A stretch of DNA of 20,618 nt from Acidimicrobiales bacterium. Its GTDB lineage: Bacteria > Actinomycetota > Acidimicrobiia > Acidimicrobiales > Ilumatobacteraceae. The stretch's first letter is position 1. The number at the start of each line of letters is the position of its first letter. The notes beneath the pieces were generated by a model. It searched no databases and was not told the DNA's origin. It saw only the letters and a list, made by a program, of their open reading frames with translations. Below, one piece after another: positions 8,240 to 14,641 of this stretch. Both the position numbers and the translations under genes were made by a program. The stretch covers positions 1 through 20,618 of the forward strand of contig JAURNB010000015.1 in assembly GCA_030830415.1 (NCBI GenBank). The letters are read 5' to 3'.

Positions 8240-9016
8240 TCAGTAGTAGGCGTCGCCGCCATCAATTGACAATGTTCCGCCCGCAAAAGCGAGTCCCGTC
8301 GTACCGCATAAGAAAAGAACAAAATTTGCAATTTCATCAACAGTGACAGCACGTTTCAGTGCCGTATTAGCGGTAAACAATTCGACGACTTCTTCTACGC
8401 TGTTTAGTCCAAGAGCTTTGCCGCCACCTCGTTCCAGCATGTCGGTGTGCACGATGCCCGGGCAGATCGACATAATACCAATGCCATCTTTGCCAACTTC
8501 CCGAGCAGCTGCTTTGACAAGACCATTAATTGCGTGTTTGTTCGCCGTATATCCGGCCACGTTTGCCTTGCCATGTTTTCCCTCAATAGATGAGACTGCG
8601 ATAATACGTCCGGCTTTATGTGGAAGCATGCTGCGCAATGCACGACGCATTCCCCAAAACGTATGGTTGAGATTCAAATTGAGTTCAAATTCCCACTCTT
8701 CATCTGTCATCACTGCAATAGGCGTCGATTTGTCCACTCCACCAGCATTAAGGACGGCGATGTTTACAGGTCCAAAACGTTCTTCGGTTTTGTCGAAAGA
8801 CTTTTCGACTCCGTCTTTCGTTGACATATCAGCTTGGATCACTAAAAAACGTCCGGTGGGACCCCAACGTTCAACGAGATCATCTGCTTTTCTTGCATCG
8901 CGCCCAGTAATGGCGACGGATGCGCCAGCAGCAAGAAGTGACTCAGCAATTGCACGACCAATTCCGCGAGTGCCCCCGGTGATCACGGCGATTTGCCCAT
9001 CAACTGTGTTACTCAC
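8240..9016 (-). CDS. Short-chain dehydrogenase/reductase (SDR 1, sulfatase operon)
   Basis: Classical NAD(P)-dependent oxidoreductase. The cofactor motif TGGTRGIG is at about 13-20, NAGG at 90-93, and the catalytic Ser143, Tyr156 and Lys160 are in VSSIEGKHGKANVAGYTANK. The C-terminus ends GGTLSIDGGDAYY. An upstream in-frame ATG at 9031 exists, but GGGGAG then falls inside the coding region, 7 nt before a GTG at 9016. The GTG gives the normal short N-terminus (VSNTVDGQIAVITGG) and is my choice, for 258 residues. The gene heads the SDR-sulfatase-FGE unit and probably oxidises the alcohol released by desulfation, which is inference. It is a clear paralogue of the two SDRs at the right of the window (shared MTDEEW, FWGMR and EGKxGK signatures). 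Confidence 0.92.
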   Translation of the reverse strand: MSNTVDGQIAVITGGTRGIGRAIAESLLAAGASVAITGRDARKADDLVERWGPTGRFLVIQADMSTKDGVEKSFDKTEERFGPVNIAVLNAGGVDKSTPIAVMTDEEWEFELNLNLNHTFWGMRRALRSMLPHKAGRIIAVSSIEGKHGKANVAGYTANKHAINGLVKAAAREVGKDGIGIMSICPGIVHTDMLERGGGKALGLNSVEEVVELFTANTALKRAVTVDEIANFVLFLCGTTGLAFAGGTLSIDGGDAYY

Positions 9017-9045
9017 GTAGTTTCTCCCCATATGTTAAAGACGTC

Positions 9046-9070
9046 TGACTATATAAATATACAATAGTCA
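9046..9070. promoter_or_regulatory. Candidate TetR operator (25-bp inverted repeat) upstream of SDR 1
   Basis: TGACTAT (9046-9052) and ATAGTCA (9064-9070) are perfect inverted arms around an 11-bp AT-rich spacer, ATAAATATACA. The element lies in the 77-bp gap between the tetR stop and the SDR start. It overlaps AT-rich -10-like sequences (TATATT, TATAGT on the minus strand), with TTGTTA about 13 to 20 bp upstream as a possible -35. A palindromic AGACGTCT (9039-9046) abuts it. Position and symmetry fit control of SDR-sulfatase-FGE by the adjacent TetR protein. Confidence 0.5.
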
Positions 9071-9093
9071 CTATTAACAATTAAAGTCAGGGC

Positions 9094-9747
9094 TCACTCT
9101 CCGAGCAGTGACACAAGGTGCTCAATTGCCCCCAGCATTTCTTTGCGAAGTTGATGGGCATCGGCATAGACCCCATGGCTTTCGAAGAAGAACCCCATGA
9201 CAATCAGCTGCAAAGTGCGCGTCGCGTTATTAAGTGTTCCTAATTTTGTGAGTTCACCCGATGCTAAACCTCGCCTCGCGAATGCTTCGAAAAACTGCTC
9301 TTGATTACGCAGTCGATCGGTTTGAATATCTGCAAGCAACGGGTTGAAGACCGAGTCCGATGCTGCGCGGTACAAGAACTGTGAGCGATATGGATACTTT
9401 TCTCGAAGAGCAATTGATGCCGACGATGCCTGAAGAAGGCCTAAAACCAAAGGGCCGTCGCTATCAGATGCTTCTCGAAGCCCACCCCAGATGAGTTCTT
9501 TTGCTTCTTCGTACAAAGCTCGCCATAGAACTTCTTTGGTGGCGAAGTAGTGATAGACAGTGTTCGGCGCAATACCTGCGTGGGATGCGATGGTGGAAAT
9601 CGGCGTGGCCTCAAAGCCGAACACAATAAAGAGTTTTCGAGCCTCGTCAAGGATCTTGGTACGCACATCTTCTTGGCCTTCGGCTACCGGTCTTCCACGC
9701 TTCTTTAAATTACTAACACTGACCCTTGAGCCCCGCTGCTCTGCCAT
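9094..9747 (-). CDS. TetR/AcrR-family transcriptional regulator
   Basis: A 217-residue ligand-responsive repressor. A basic N-terminal tail (VSNLKKRGRPVAEG) precedes the TetR DNA-binding domain: KILDEARKLFIVFGFEATPI, then ISTIASHAGIAPNTVYHYFATKEVLWRAL with the recognition helix in APNTVYHYF. The remaining helical region would bind ligand and form the dimer. The ATG at 9747 lies 43 bp inside the end of the permease gene, with GAGG 8 nt upstream, so translation is coupled to the transporter. It probably senses the imported compound or its product and regulates the flanking transporter and sulfatase genes. A 25-bp inverted repeat immediately downstream is the best operator candidate. The ligand is unknown. 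Confidence 0.93.
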   Translation of the reverse strand: MAEQRGSRVSVSNLKKRGRPVAEGQEDVRTKILDEARKLFIVFGFEATPISTIASHAGIAPNTVYHYFATKEVLWRALYEEAKELIWGGLREASDSDGPLVLGLLQASSASIALREKYPYRSQFLYRAASDSVFNPLLADIQTDRLRNQEQFFEAFARRGLASGELTKLGTLNNATRTLQLIVMGFFFESHGVYADAHQLRKEMLGAIEHLVSLLGE

Positions 9748-10586
9748 TTCATCAGCCTCTTTTCCAATAGTCCCACGAATGCATTAATGAAGAGTGCCAA
9801 AAATGCAATTAATGCAGTAACTGCAAAAGATTCTGGCATATTCAAAGCGTTTGTGGCCGACATGTACCGTAGACCTAATCCATATTTTGCACCAAATAAC
9901 TCGGCATAACTTGCACCCAAAAGGGCCCATACAGAGGCCAACCGAATTGCTCCAAATACCGATGTAAGCACTGATGGCAAGATTACTAACCTGAAACGGT
10001 CACGGTCGCGCCCGCCCATTGTTGTCATTACCATGTCAAGGTCGGGGTCAATCATTTCAGCTGCAGCTCGCGTGGGGATCATCACAATAAAAAACACGAT
10101 GGTAACCGCAATGAGCACTTTGGAAGTTTCGGCAAGTCCGAACCACAAAATGAAAATCGGTGCAAGTGCAGTTCGCGGTACTGCATTAAAAAAAACGAAA
10201 ATTGGCGATGTAATTTTCCATAGTTTTTTATAACGCGCTGTCAGTAAACCAACGCCTAACCCTAACAATGAGCCAATGAGCCACCCCAGAAAAGCCTCGC
10301 GAAGAGTTACTTTGAGATCACGCCATACTTCGCCATTGTCCCAGTTGTTTACGAACCAATTCCATGTTTGTCCAGGGGAGGCAATAAAGCTCTGGTTAAT
10401 GATCGCTTTGTCATAGATCACCCACCACACGACACAAATGGCAACGATGACAGCAGTGCGCCCAATTTGGGATGTGATATCAAAACTTTTAATTGCTTTT
10501 TCTCGGCGGCTTGGTGGTTGATATTCAGCAATTAACTTCCGACCGGGCGACATTGGAATATCGGATTCGTTAAATAAGTTCGTCAC
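9705..10586 (-). CDS. ABC transporter permease, SsuC/TauC (nitrate/sulfonate/taurine) type
   Basis: Integral membrane subunit, 293 residues. About six hydrophobic helices are visible, starting with IGRTAVIVAICVVWWVIY. The binding-protein-dependent transport (BPD) domain contains LREAFLGWLIGSLLGLGVG and the family signature FNAVPRTALAPIFILWFG. The coupling-helix region is MTTMGGRDRDRFRLVILPSV, in place of the usual EAA loop. An in-frame ATG exists further upstream at 10673, inside the ATPase gene. The GTG at 10586 with GGAAGGA 6-7 nt before it is the better start. That start overlaps the ATPase stop by 17 bp, and the gene's end overlaps tetR by 43 bp, indicating one tightly packed operon. The substrate class is probably sulfonates or sulfate esters, judged from the sulfatase next door, though this permease family also carries nitrate, taurine and pyrimidine precursors. 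Confidence 0.93.
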   Translation of the reverse strand: MTNLFNESDIPMSPGRKLIAEYQPPSRREKAIKSFDITSQIGRTAVIVAICVVWWVIYDKAIINQSFIASPGQTWNWFVNNWDNGEVWRDLKVTLREAFLGWLIGSLLGLGVGLLTARYKKLWKITSPIFVFFNAVPRTALAPIFILWFGLAETSKVLIAVTIVFFIVMIPTRAAAEMIDPDLDMVMTTMGGRDRDRFRLVILPSVLTSVFGAIRLASVWALLGASYAELFGAKYGLGLRYMSATNALNMPESFAVTALIAFLALFINAFVGLLEKRLMKWQSSGAQGSVLVI

Positions 10587-11340
10587 GTAATTCCTTCCAA
10601 ATTTTTGATTCATACTCTTTGAAAAGCTCGTCATCAAGCAAAAGATCCACTCGTCTTGGTCTTGGAATATCAATTATTTGATCAGACTTAATTCGTCCAG
10701 GCCGAGCGGTCATGACAATCACGCGGTCAGCAAGAAGAACAGCTTCAGCAATATCGTGGGTAACGAGAATGACCGTGGAGCCCGTGTCTTCCCATAAACG
10801 TAGAAACTCATTCTGCACAGAGATACGCGTTTGAGCATCAAGCGCGCTGAATGGCTCATCAAGCAGCCATAATTGTGGCTGGATAGCAAGTGTGCGCGCA
10901 ATGGCAACTCTTTGGCGCATCCCTTGAGACAATTGAGATGGGTATTTGGTGGCAAAATCACCAAGTTTTACGAGTTCAAGCAATTGCAGAGCTTGCTTAC
11001 GTCGTTCCTCTTTACCCATCCCACGCACCTCGAGGGGAAGTTCGACGTTTCTCCGAGCAGTTCGCCACGGATACAACGCTGACCGCGCCAACATGTATCC
11101 AATATCGAGCGAAGGTTTTAAGACTTCTTCTCCATTGCGTTTCACAGAGCCGAGAGTCGGTCGCAAGACGCCAGCAAGCATGTTGAGAATAGTTGTTTTT
11201 CCGCAACCCGACGGCCCAACTATTGCCAGGAACTGTCCCTGCGGTACATCAAGCGACACGTCGTCTAAAGCGAGAACAGGATGCCCGTTTTCTGTCCCGA
11301 ATAACAAAGTCACGGAATCAACTGAAATTGCTTCTGACAT
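10570..11340 (-). CDS. ABC transporter ATP-binding protein, SsuB/TauB type
   Basis: Cytoplasmic ATPase of the importer, 256 residues. Walker A is GPSGCGKTT (42-50), the signature is LSQGMRQR (137-144), Walker B is LWLLDEP (157-163), and the D-loop FSALD and H-loop His195 (VTHD) follow. The family's Q-loop glutamine appears to be replaced by Ala85 in YMLARSALYPWR; I recall YxLARxALLPWR in some SsuB-like subgroups, so this may be a subfamily trait rather than a defect. The ATG at 11340 has only a weak upstream ribosome site (TTAGGTT). It lies 83 bp downstream of the binding-protein gene, with a hairpin in between, and overlaps the permease start by 17 bp. Confidence 0.95.
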   Translation of the reverse strand: MSEAISVDSVTLLFGTENGHPVLALDDVSLDVPQGQFLAIVGPSGCGKTTILNMLAGVLRPTLGSVKRNGEEVLKPSLDIGYMLARSALYPWRTARRNVELPLEVRGMGKEERRKQALQLLELVKLGDFATKYPSQLSQGMRQRVAIARTLAIQPQLWLLDEPFSALDAQTRISVQNEFLRLWEDTGSTVILVTHDIAEAVLLADRVIVMTARPGRIKSDQIIDIPRPRRVDLLLDDELFKEYESKIWKELRDELI

Positions 11341-11365
11341 TTTTAACCTAACTCACTACAAGGAA

Positions 11366-11401
11366 TGTGGGGTTGGCCAACTTTCGCTGACCAACCCCAC
11401 A
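11366..11401 (-). terminator. Intercistronic hairpin after the binding-protein gene
   Basis: TGTGGGGTTGG (11366-11376) and CCAACCCCACA (11391-11401) are perfect 11-bp inverted arms with a 14-nt loop, and two more inner pairs are possible beyond one mismatch. On the transcribed minus strand no U-run follows. It may therefore be a partial terminator or an mRNA-stabilising hairpin that raises binding-protein expression above that of the ATPase and permease, a common pattern in ABC importer operons. Confidence 0.55.
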
Positions 11402-11423
11402 CATACCTACTTCAGGGGACTAT

Positions 11424-12707
11424 TTATTTTTTTACTGTGATGAAAGTACGCGCATACCGTGATGCGGTTTGAATGTCCACCACGTCTTTTACCGACACCA
11501 AAACTGAACAGGAGCCGGCTTTGGTCATCGTGACTCCTGAAGTGGACACTTTGCAATTCTTGGCCGTTGTTGTCGTCAAAGTGATCTTTGACAAGCGCTT
11601 GGGTGCAAGACCAAGGAATTTAGCTAATGCAACTCCAGTAACTGTCTGACCAACTTTAAGCGCTTTGACTTCCCTGGTCGAGAGGTCAAATACTAGATCG
11701 GCTGACGAATATGTCTTTCCCTTAACAAGTGCACTTTGATTGGCCGCGTACCAAACTCCTGCTGCGTCAATTGCAGCTTTATTGATTGCGCCAACATTGG
11801 AATAGTAGTTGAGATTTCGCTTCCACGTAGCAATGGCATCGGCGTTAGACAAGCTCAAACGAGTCTGAGTCAACTCCACTAATGCTGGGAAATTCTTTGG
11901 GTTACGCATCCAAGTTATTGCCGTATCGAATGTTTTATCAACTTTTTTGGCAAGATCTCGTCCTTCCGCAGTTGCGAACAAATCTGACCGGGCACCAAGT
12001 AGGAGTCCGGGCACCTGCGTGACAGCAGGAACTCCCTTGTCGTTTTCACGAATGGAGAATGCTGCTTCTGCCGCACCTTTGTTCACCAATTGGGTAAGGA
12101 GAGGGTCATATGTGATTGCAGCATCAATATTCTTGGAAGTGAAACCAGCTTCGATCAAAGCTGCAGAAGGAGCGCCAACTACCGCTCCGGTCCAGGTGAT
12201 TCCCGAACCTTGAACCAATTGCGTCCACACGAACTCAGAGGCACCACCTTTCGCGACGATACCGATATTGGAGCCTTTCAAGGCAGCCATCACCGTTGCG
12301 AAATCAGTTTTCCCTGCAGTTTTTTCGGCAAGAAAACCCTTACGAAGAACGATGTCAAAAAAAGGAGCACTATTAATTTGACGAACGGCCGTGTACGGAC
12401 CAGTTGCTGCGCTCCATGGAATCCAGTTATTAGTATCTGCTGCCGTGAACTTCACTGTTCCAGCAACCAATGCTGCCTGAATAGTTGGTCCCGTCAGAAA
12501 GAGGTTTTCAGTAAATTTAATTCCATTATCTACGTCAAAACCTTTTGCAATTGCCACGAAAACTGGCATCGAGCCGAGCGCTGGGCTGGTGACCATCGGC
12601 ACGGAAACAGGATCTGCTGCCTGCGCAACCGATGCGACGGGAAGAGCAAGCGCAGCTGAAATAACCGCCCCCATGATGCCCCGAATAACGAACGAATACT
12701 TTTTCAA
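11424..12707 (-). CDS. ABC transporter substrate-binding protein (SsuA/TauA/NMT1-like) with extra C-terminal domain
   Basis: Exported solute-binding protein, 427 residues. An upstream in-frame TTG exists at 12779, but AAAGGGGG lies just before the TTG at 12705-12707. Starting there gives a textbook signal peptide (KKYSFVIRGIMGAVISAALA, cleavage after SVAQA). The mature part has the periplasmic-binding-protein fold of the nitrate/sulfonate/taurine class (PVFVAIAKGFDVDNGIKFTE, GGASEFVWTQLV, AAITYDPLLTQL). It has no lipobox Cys. The last 65 or so residues are an addition not expected in this family: a Thr/Val-rich region with a Cys pair 17 apart (NCKVSTSG ... AGSCSVLVSV), ending FITVKK. This resembles a small surface beta domain also found at the end of the secreted protein at 14642-16495. 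Ligand unknown; sulfate ester or sulfonate is the context-based guess. Confidence 0.92.
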   Translation of the reverse strand: MKKYSFVIRGIMGAVISAALALPVASVAQAADPVSVPMVTSPALGSMPVFVAIAKGFDVDNGIKFTENLFLTGPTIQAALVAGTVKFTAADTNNWIPWSAATGPYTAVRQINSAPFFDIVLRKGFLAEKTAGKTDFATVMAALKGSNIGIVAKGGASEFVWTQLVQGSGITWTGAVVGAPSAALIEAGFTSKNIDAAITYDPLLTQLVNKGAAEAAFSIRENDKGVPAVTQVPGLLLGARSDLFATAEGRDLAKKVDKTFDTAITWMRNPKNFPALVELTQTRLSLSNADAIATWKRNLNYYSNVGAINKAAIDAAGVWYAANQSALVKGKTYSSADLVFDLSTREVKALKVGQTVTGVALAKFLGLAPKRLSKITLTTTTAKNCKVSTSGVTMTKAGSCSVLVSVKDVVDIQTASRYARTFITVKK

Positions 12708-12749
12708 TGATCCCCCTTTAATATGGCGCTTTTCGCCAACGGTGTGACC

Positions 12750-12779
12750 ATGGTAATAGGTAATAGATACCATTGTCAA
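12750..12779 (-). promoter_or_regulatory. Promoter of the ABC importer operon with overlapping inverted repeat
   Basis: On the minus strand a perfect -35 TTGACA (12779-12774) is followed 18 bp later by TACCAT (12755-12750) as -10; TATTAC at 15 bp is an alternative. The spacer region is itself symmetrical: ATGGTA (12750-12755) and TACCAT (12768-12773) form a 24-bp inverted repeat, and a GTAATAG tandem duplication lies inside it. An operator placed between -35 and -10 is ideal for repression. The predicted leader to the TTG start is about 40 nt. Confidence 0.5.
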
Positions 12780-12801
12780 ATAAAGACAGCCTCAGGTATT
12801 T

Positions 12802-13869
12802 TTATAGTTCTCCCGTCGCTTCAAGCATTTGCAGAGCTCGCTTAGCAACGGTGTGCGCCAATTGAAGAGTTCTCGGCTCAGTGCAATCTGCCACTACGAA
12901 CAAACTACACGCCACAATCAAGGGAAACCATGCACCGATTCCTAATTGGGACTCGACTTCAACAAAAAGATTCTGGTGCGAAATACCTGGGGTTACACGT
13001 GCCACCTCATCGCAGTACAGCATCAAAAGATCACTTTGCCATTTTTCTCGATCTTCGACCGTCAAACACTGAATCAAGAAATAGGAGAGATCCCATGTAC
13101 GAGCACCTAAACATGCACCCTGCCAGTCGACCAATACCACTTCCGACCGATCTGGGGAGTACAACAAATTATCTGCGCGGACGTCACCATGTAAGAACAC
13201 CTCTGGTAGTACCGCTGCACGCCTATGCGCATGAGCAAGTCCGTCAATGAGTTGTTCCGTGTCCCATTCGCCGGGTTCATCGAGAATGTTACGTAGATTT
13301 GGCCAACCCCGTTGAATAAACATCTTTTGATTGATGAGCCGCCGATTCTCTGTGAAAGGAAACATTGAATTCGCAGCAACACCAAGTTTGGCCACTGGAA
13401 CATGCAGTCTTGCAAGTTCCATCATCATCATTTCTGCCTCGCGCCTTGAAATCCCCACGGTTTGGTCGACTTTGTCATCGAAGGAAATACTTTCCAGCAA
13501 GAGTAAGAACTCTGCTGTGCGATCGTCATACCATGCTCCAAAACACTGAGGTACTCGTGACTCAATCATGTGGGCAATTTCCCGGTAAAAAGAAATCTCT
13601 CTGAGAAATATTCCAGCTTTCAAAGCGGACGCACGAGACTCTTCCCTATCAGACGCAAATTTTGCGATAATTGATTGCGTACCACCTTTTGAACTGTCAA
13701 AAGTAAGTCGAAATACATCTCCGAGCATTCCTCGATCAGCGCCAATGCGTTTTGCCTCAAGATTACTGACGGACTGTCCGAGCGTTACCGAAAGCCACTG
13801 AGCGGTAATTTCGCTAATTGAGCGGGGGAAGTTATCCCCCGACTGTGCGCTTGCCGCAGTTCTTGACAT
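12802..13869 (-). CDS. Phosphotransferase/kinase of the APH-choline kinase-like superfamily
   Basis: A protein-kinase-like small-molecule kinase, 355 residues. The ATP-binding lysine is in SIIAKFAS (Lys70), and Glu91 lies in FLREISFYREI. The catalytic loop is FLHGDVRADNLL (His227, Asp229, Asn234), and the metal-binding Asp248 is in VLVDWQGACLG, followed by RTWDLSYFL. All key residues are present, so the enzyme should be active. The family covers aminoglycoside, choline, homoserine and ecdysteroid-like kinases, and the substrate cannot be named. It lies on the same strand as, and 94 bp before, the importer operon, and starts 28 bp after dcd. The start is the ATG at 13869; an in-frame TTG at 13881 is possible. 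Neither has a ribosome site, so the start is uncertain by four codons. Confidence 0.85.
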   Translation of the reverse strand: MSRTAASAQSGDNFPRSISEITAQWLSVTLGQSVSNLEAKRIGADRGMLGDVFRLTFDSSKGGTQSIIAKFASDREESRASALKAGIFLREISFYREIAHMIESRVPQCFGAWYDDRTAEFLLLLESISFDDKVDQTVGISRREAEMMMMELARLHVPVAKLGVAANSMFPFTENRRLINQKMFIQRGWPNLRNILDEPGEWDTEQLIDGLAHAHRRAAVLPEVFLHGDVRADNLLYSPDRSEVVLVDWQGACLGARTWDLSYFLIQCLTVEDREKWQSDLLMLYCDEVARVTPGISHQNLFVEVESQLGIGAWFPLIVACSLFVVADCTEPRTLQLAHTVAKRALQMLEATGEL

Positions 13870-13897
13870 GGAGTCAAACAATAGCCGAGTTCAACTA

Positions 13898-14473
13898 TTA
13901 GCGGTCACTGTCTTTAAAGTTTTCGAAATAGCGACTCGGGGTTGGCCCGCGTTGCCCTTGGTACTTTGAACCAGATGCACCTTTGCCGTACGGCTTGTCG
14001 GCGGGCGTGGTCATCATCATGAAACTCACTTGGCCAATTTTCATGCCTGGGTACAACGTGATGGGCAAGTTTGCGACGTTCGACAGTTCAAGTGTGATGT
14101 GACCATCGAAGCCGGCATCAATAAAACCTGCAGTGGAGTGAATAAGAAGACCAAGACGGCCAAGGCTCGACTTTCCTTCCACGCGTGCCACCATGTCGTC
14201 GGGAACACCAACACGCTCGAGTGTGCTTCCCAATGCAAACTCGCCGGGGTGCAACATGAATGCATCGCCGTCGGCAATTTCCACCAACTCGGTAAGCGAC
14301 GTCATATCTTTTTTAACATCAATCACACTTGCGGTGTGATTACGAAACACCCGAAATAGGTTGCTTACCTTGACATCGATGGAAGACGGCTGAAGACACG
14401 TCTCATCGAGTGGGTCAATAACAATGCGGCCAGCAGCGAGTTGCTCACGAATGGAGCGGTCAGACAAGATCAC
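13898..14473 (-). CDS. dcd: dCTP deaminase (possibly bifunctional dCTP deaminase/dUTPase)
   Basis: Converts dCTP to dUTP for thymidylate synthesis; the mycobacterial type also hydrolyses dUTP to dUMP. The trimeric dUTPase-fold motifs are QPSSIDVKV, VEGKSSLGRLGLLIHSTAGF, the Glu-containing GHITLELSNVAN, and the C-terminal nucleotide-capping KYQGQRGPTPSRYF. I chose the GTG at 14473 over the TTG at 14509. It gives VILSDRSIREQ, matching the family N-terminus, and a length of 191 residues like the actinobacterial enzymes. TATGGT lies exactly 6 nt upstream, so translation should be leaderless. The sequence is very close in pattern to Mycobacterium Dcd. Whether it is bifunctional is inferred only from that resemblance. 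It is divergent from tRNA-Gly and is a core gene marking the edge of the accessory block. Confidence 0.95.
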   Translation of the reverse strand: MILSDRSIREQLAAGRIVIDPLDETCLQPSSIDVKVSNLFRVFRNHTASVIDVKKDMTSLTELVEIADGDAFMLHPGEFALGSTLERVGVPDDMVARVEGKSSLGRLGLLIHSTAGFIDAGFDGHITLELSNVANLPITLYPGMKIGQVSFMMMTTPADKPYGKGASGSKYQGQRGPTPSRYFENFKDSDR

Positions 14474-14509
14474 GCCTCCACCATAGTCAAGAATCTTCGT
14501 CGCACTCAA
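14474..14509 (-). promoter_or_regulatory. Leaderless promoter of dcd
   Basis: On the minus strand TTGAGT (14509-14504) and TATGGT (14485-14480) are 18 bp apart, and the -10 hexamer ends 6 nt before the GTG start. This places the transcription start at or next to the start codon. The nominal upstream TTG start would itself be part of the -35, which argues against it as a translation start. Confidence 0.6.
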
Positions 14510-14540
14510 AGAGGTGGCTGGTAATCTGAGACCGTTATCT

Positions 14541-14611
14541 GCGGGTGTAGTTCAGAGGCAGAACATCAGCTTCCCAAGCTGAGAACGCGGGTTCGATTCC
14601 CGTCACCCGCT
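14541..14611 (+). tRNA. tRNA-Gly (anticodon CCC)
   Basis: A complete cloverleaf can be drawn: acceptor GCGGGTG pairs with CACCCGC, discriminator T; D stem GTTC/GAAC; anticodon stem TCAGC/GCTGA with loop TTCCCAA, giving anticodon CCC; 4-nt variable region; T stem GCGGG/CCCGT with loop TTCGATT. The 71 bases closely resemble other bacterial tRNA-Gly(CCC). CCA is not encoded. Its 3' end is repeated exactly 1.9 kb downstream. Confidence 0.97.
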
Positions 14612-14616
14612 CTCTT
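14599..14616 (+). repeat. attL-like copy: 3' end of tRNA-Gly
   Basis: The 18 bases CCCGTCACCCGCTCTCTT cover the T-stem 3' strand, the acceptor 3' strand, the discriminator and 5 bases beyond the tRNA. The identical 18 bases recur at 16510-16527. A tRNA 3'-end duplication on the same strand is the classic scar of tyrosine-recombinase integration. Confidence 0.75.
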
Positions 14617-14641
14617 TTGAGCGAGAAATAGGGGTGCTCTC

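Noticed and set aside
8343..9020. A 225-codon plus-strand open frame opposite SDR 1
   Set aside because: Every SDR motif is on the minus strand; the same kind of shadow appears opposite SDR 2 and SDR 3.
9014..10607. Similar 21-base context around the GTG starts of SDR 1 and the permease (16 of 21 bases alike, GG..AG.AA.TACGTGA)
   Set aside because: Most shared bases are the ribosome site and start codon; without further copies this is likely chance or shared initiation preference, not a repeat element.
12090..12659. A 189-codon plus-strand open frame opposite the binding-protein gene
   Set aside because: No ribosome site or recognisable domain, while the minus strand encodes a signal peptide and binding fold.
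14612..14630. Possible terminator after tRNA-Gly (CTC...GAG around TTTT)
   Set aside because: The stem is only about three base pairs, too weak to support.
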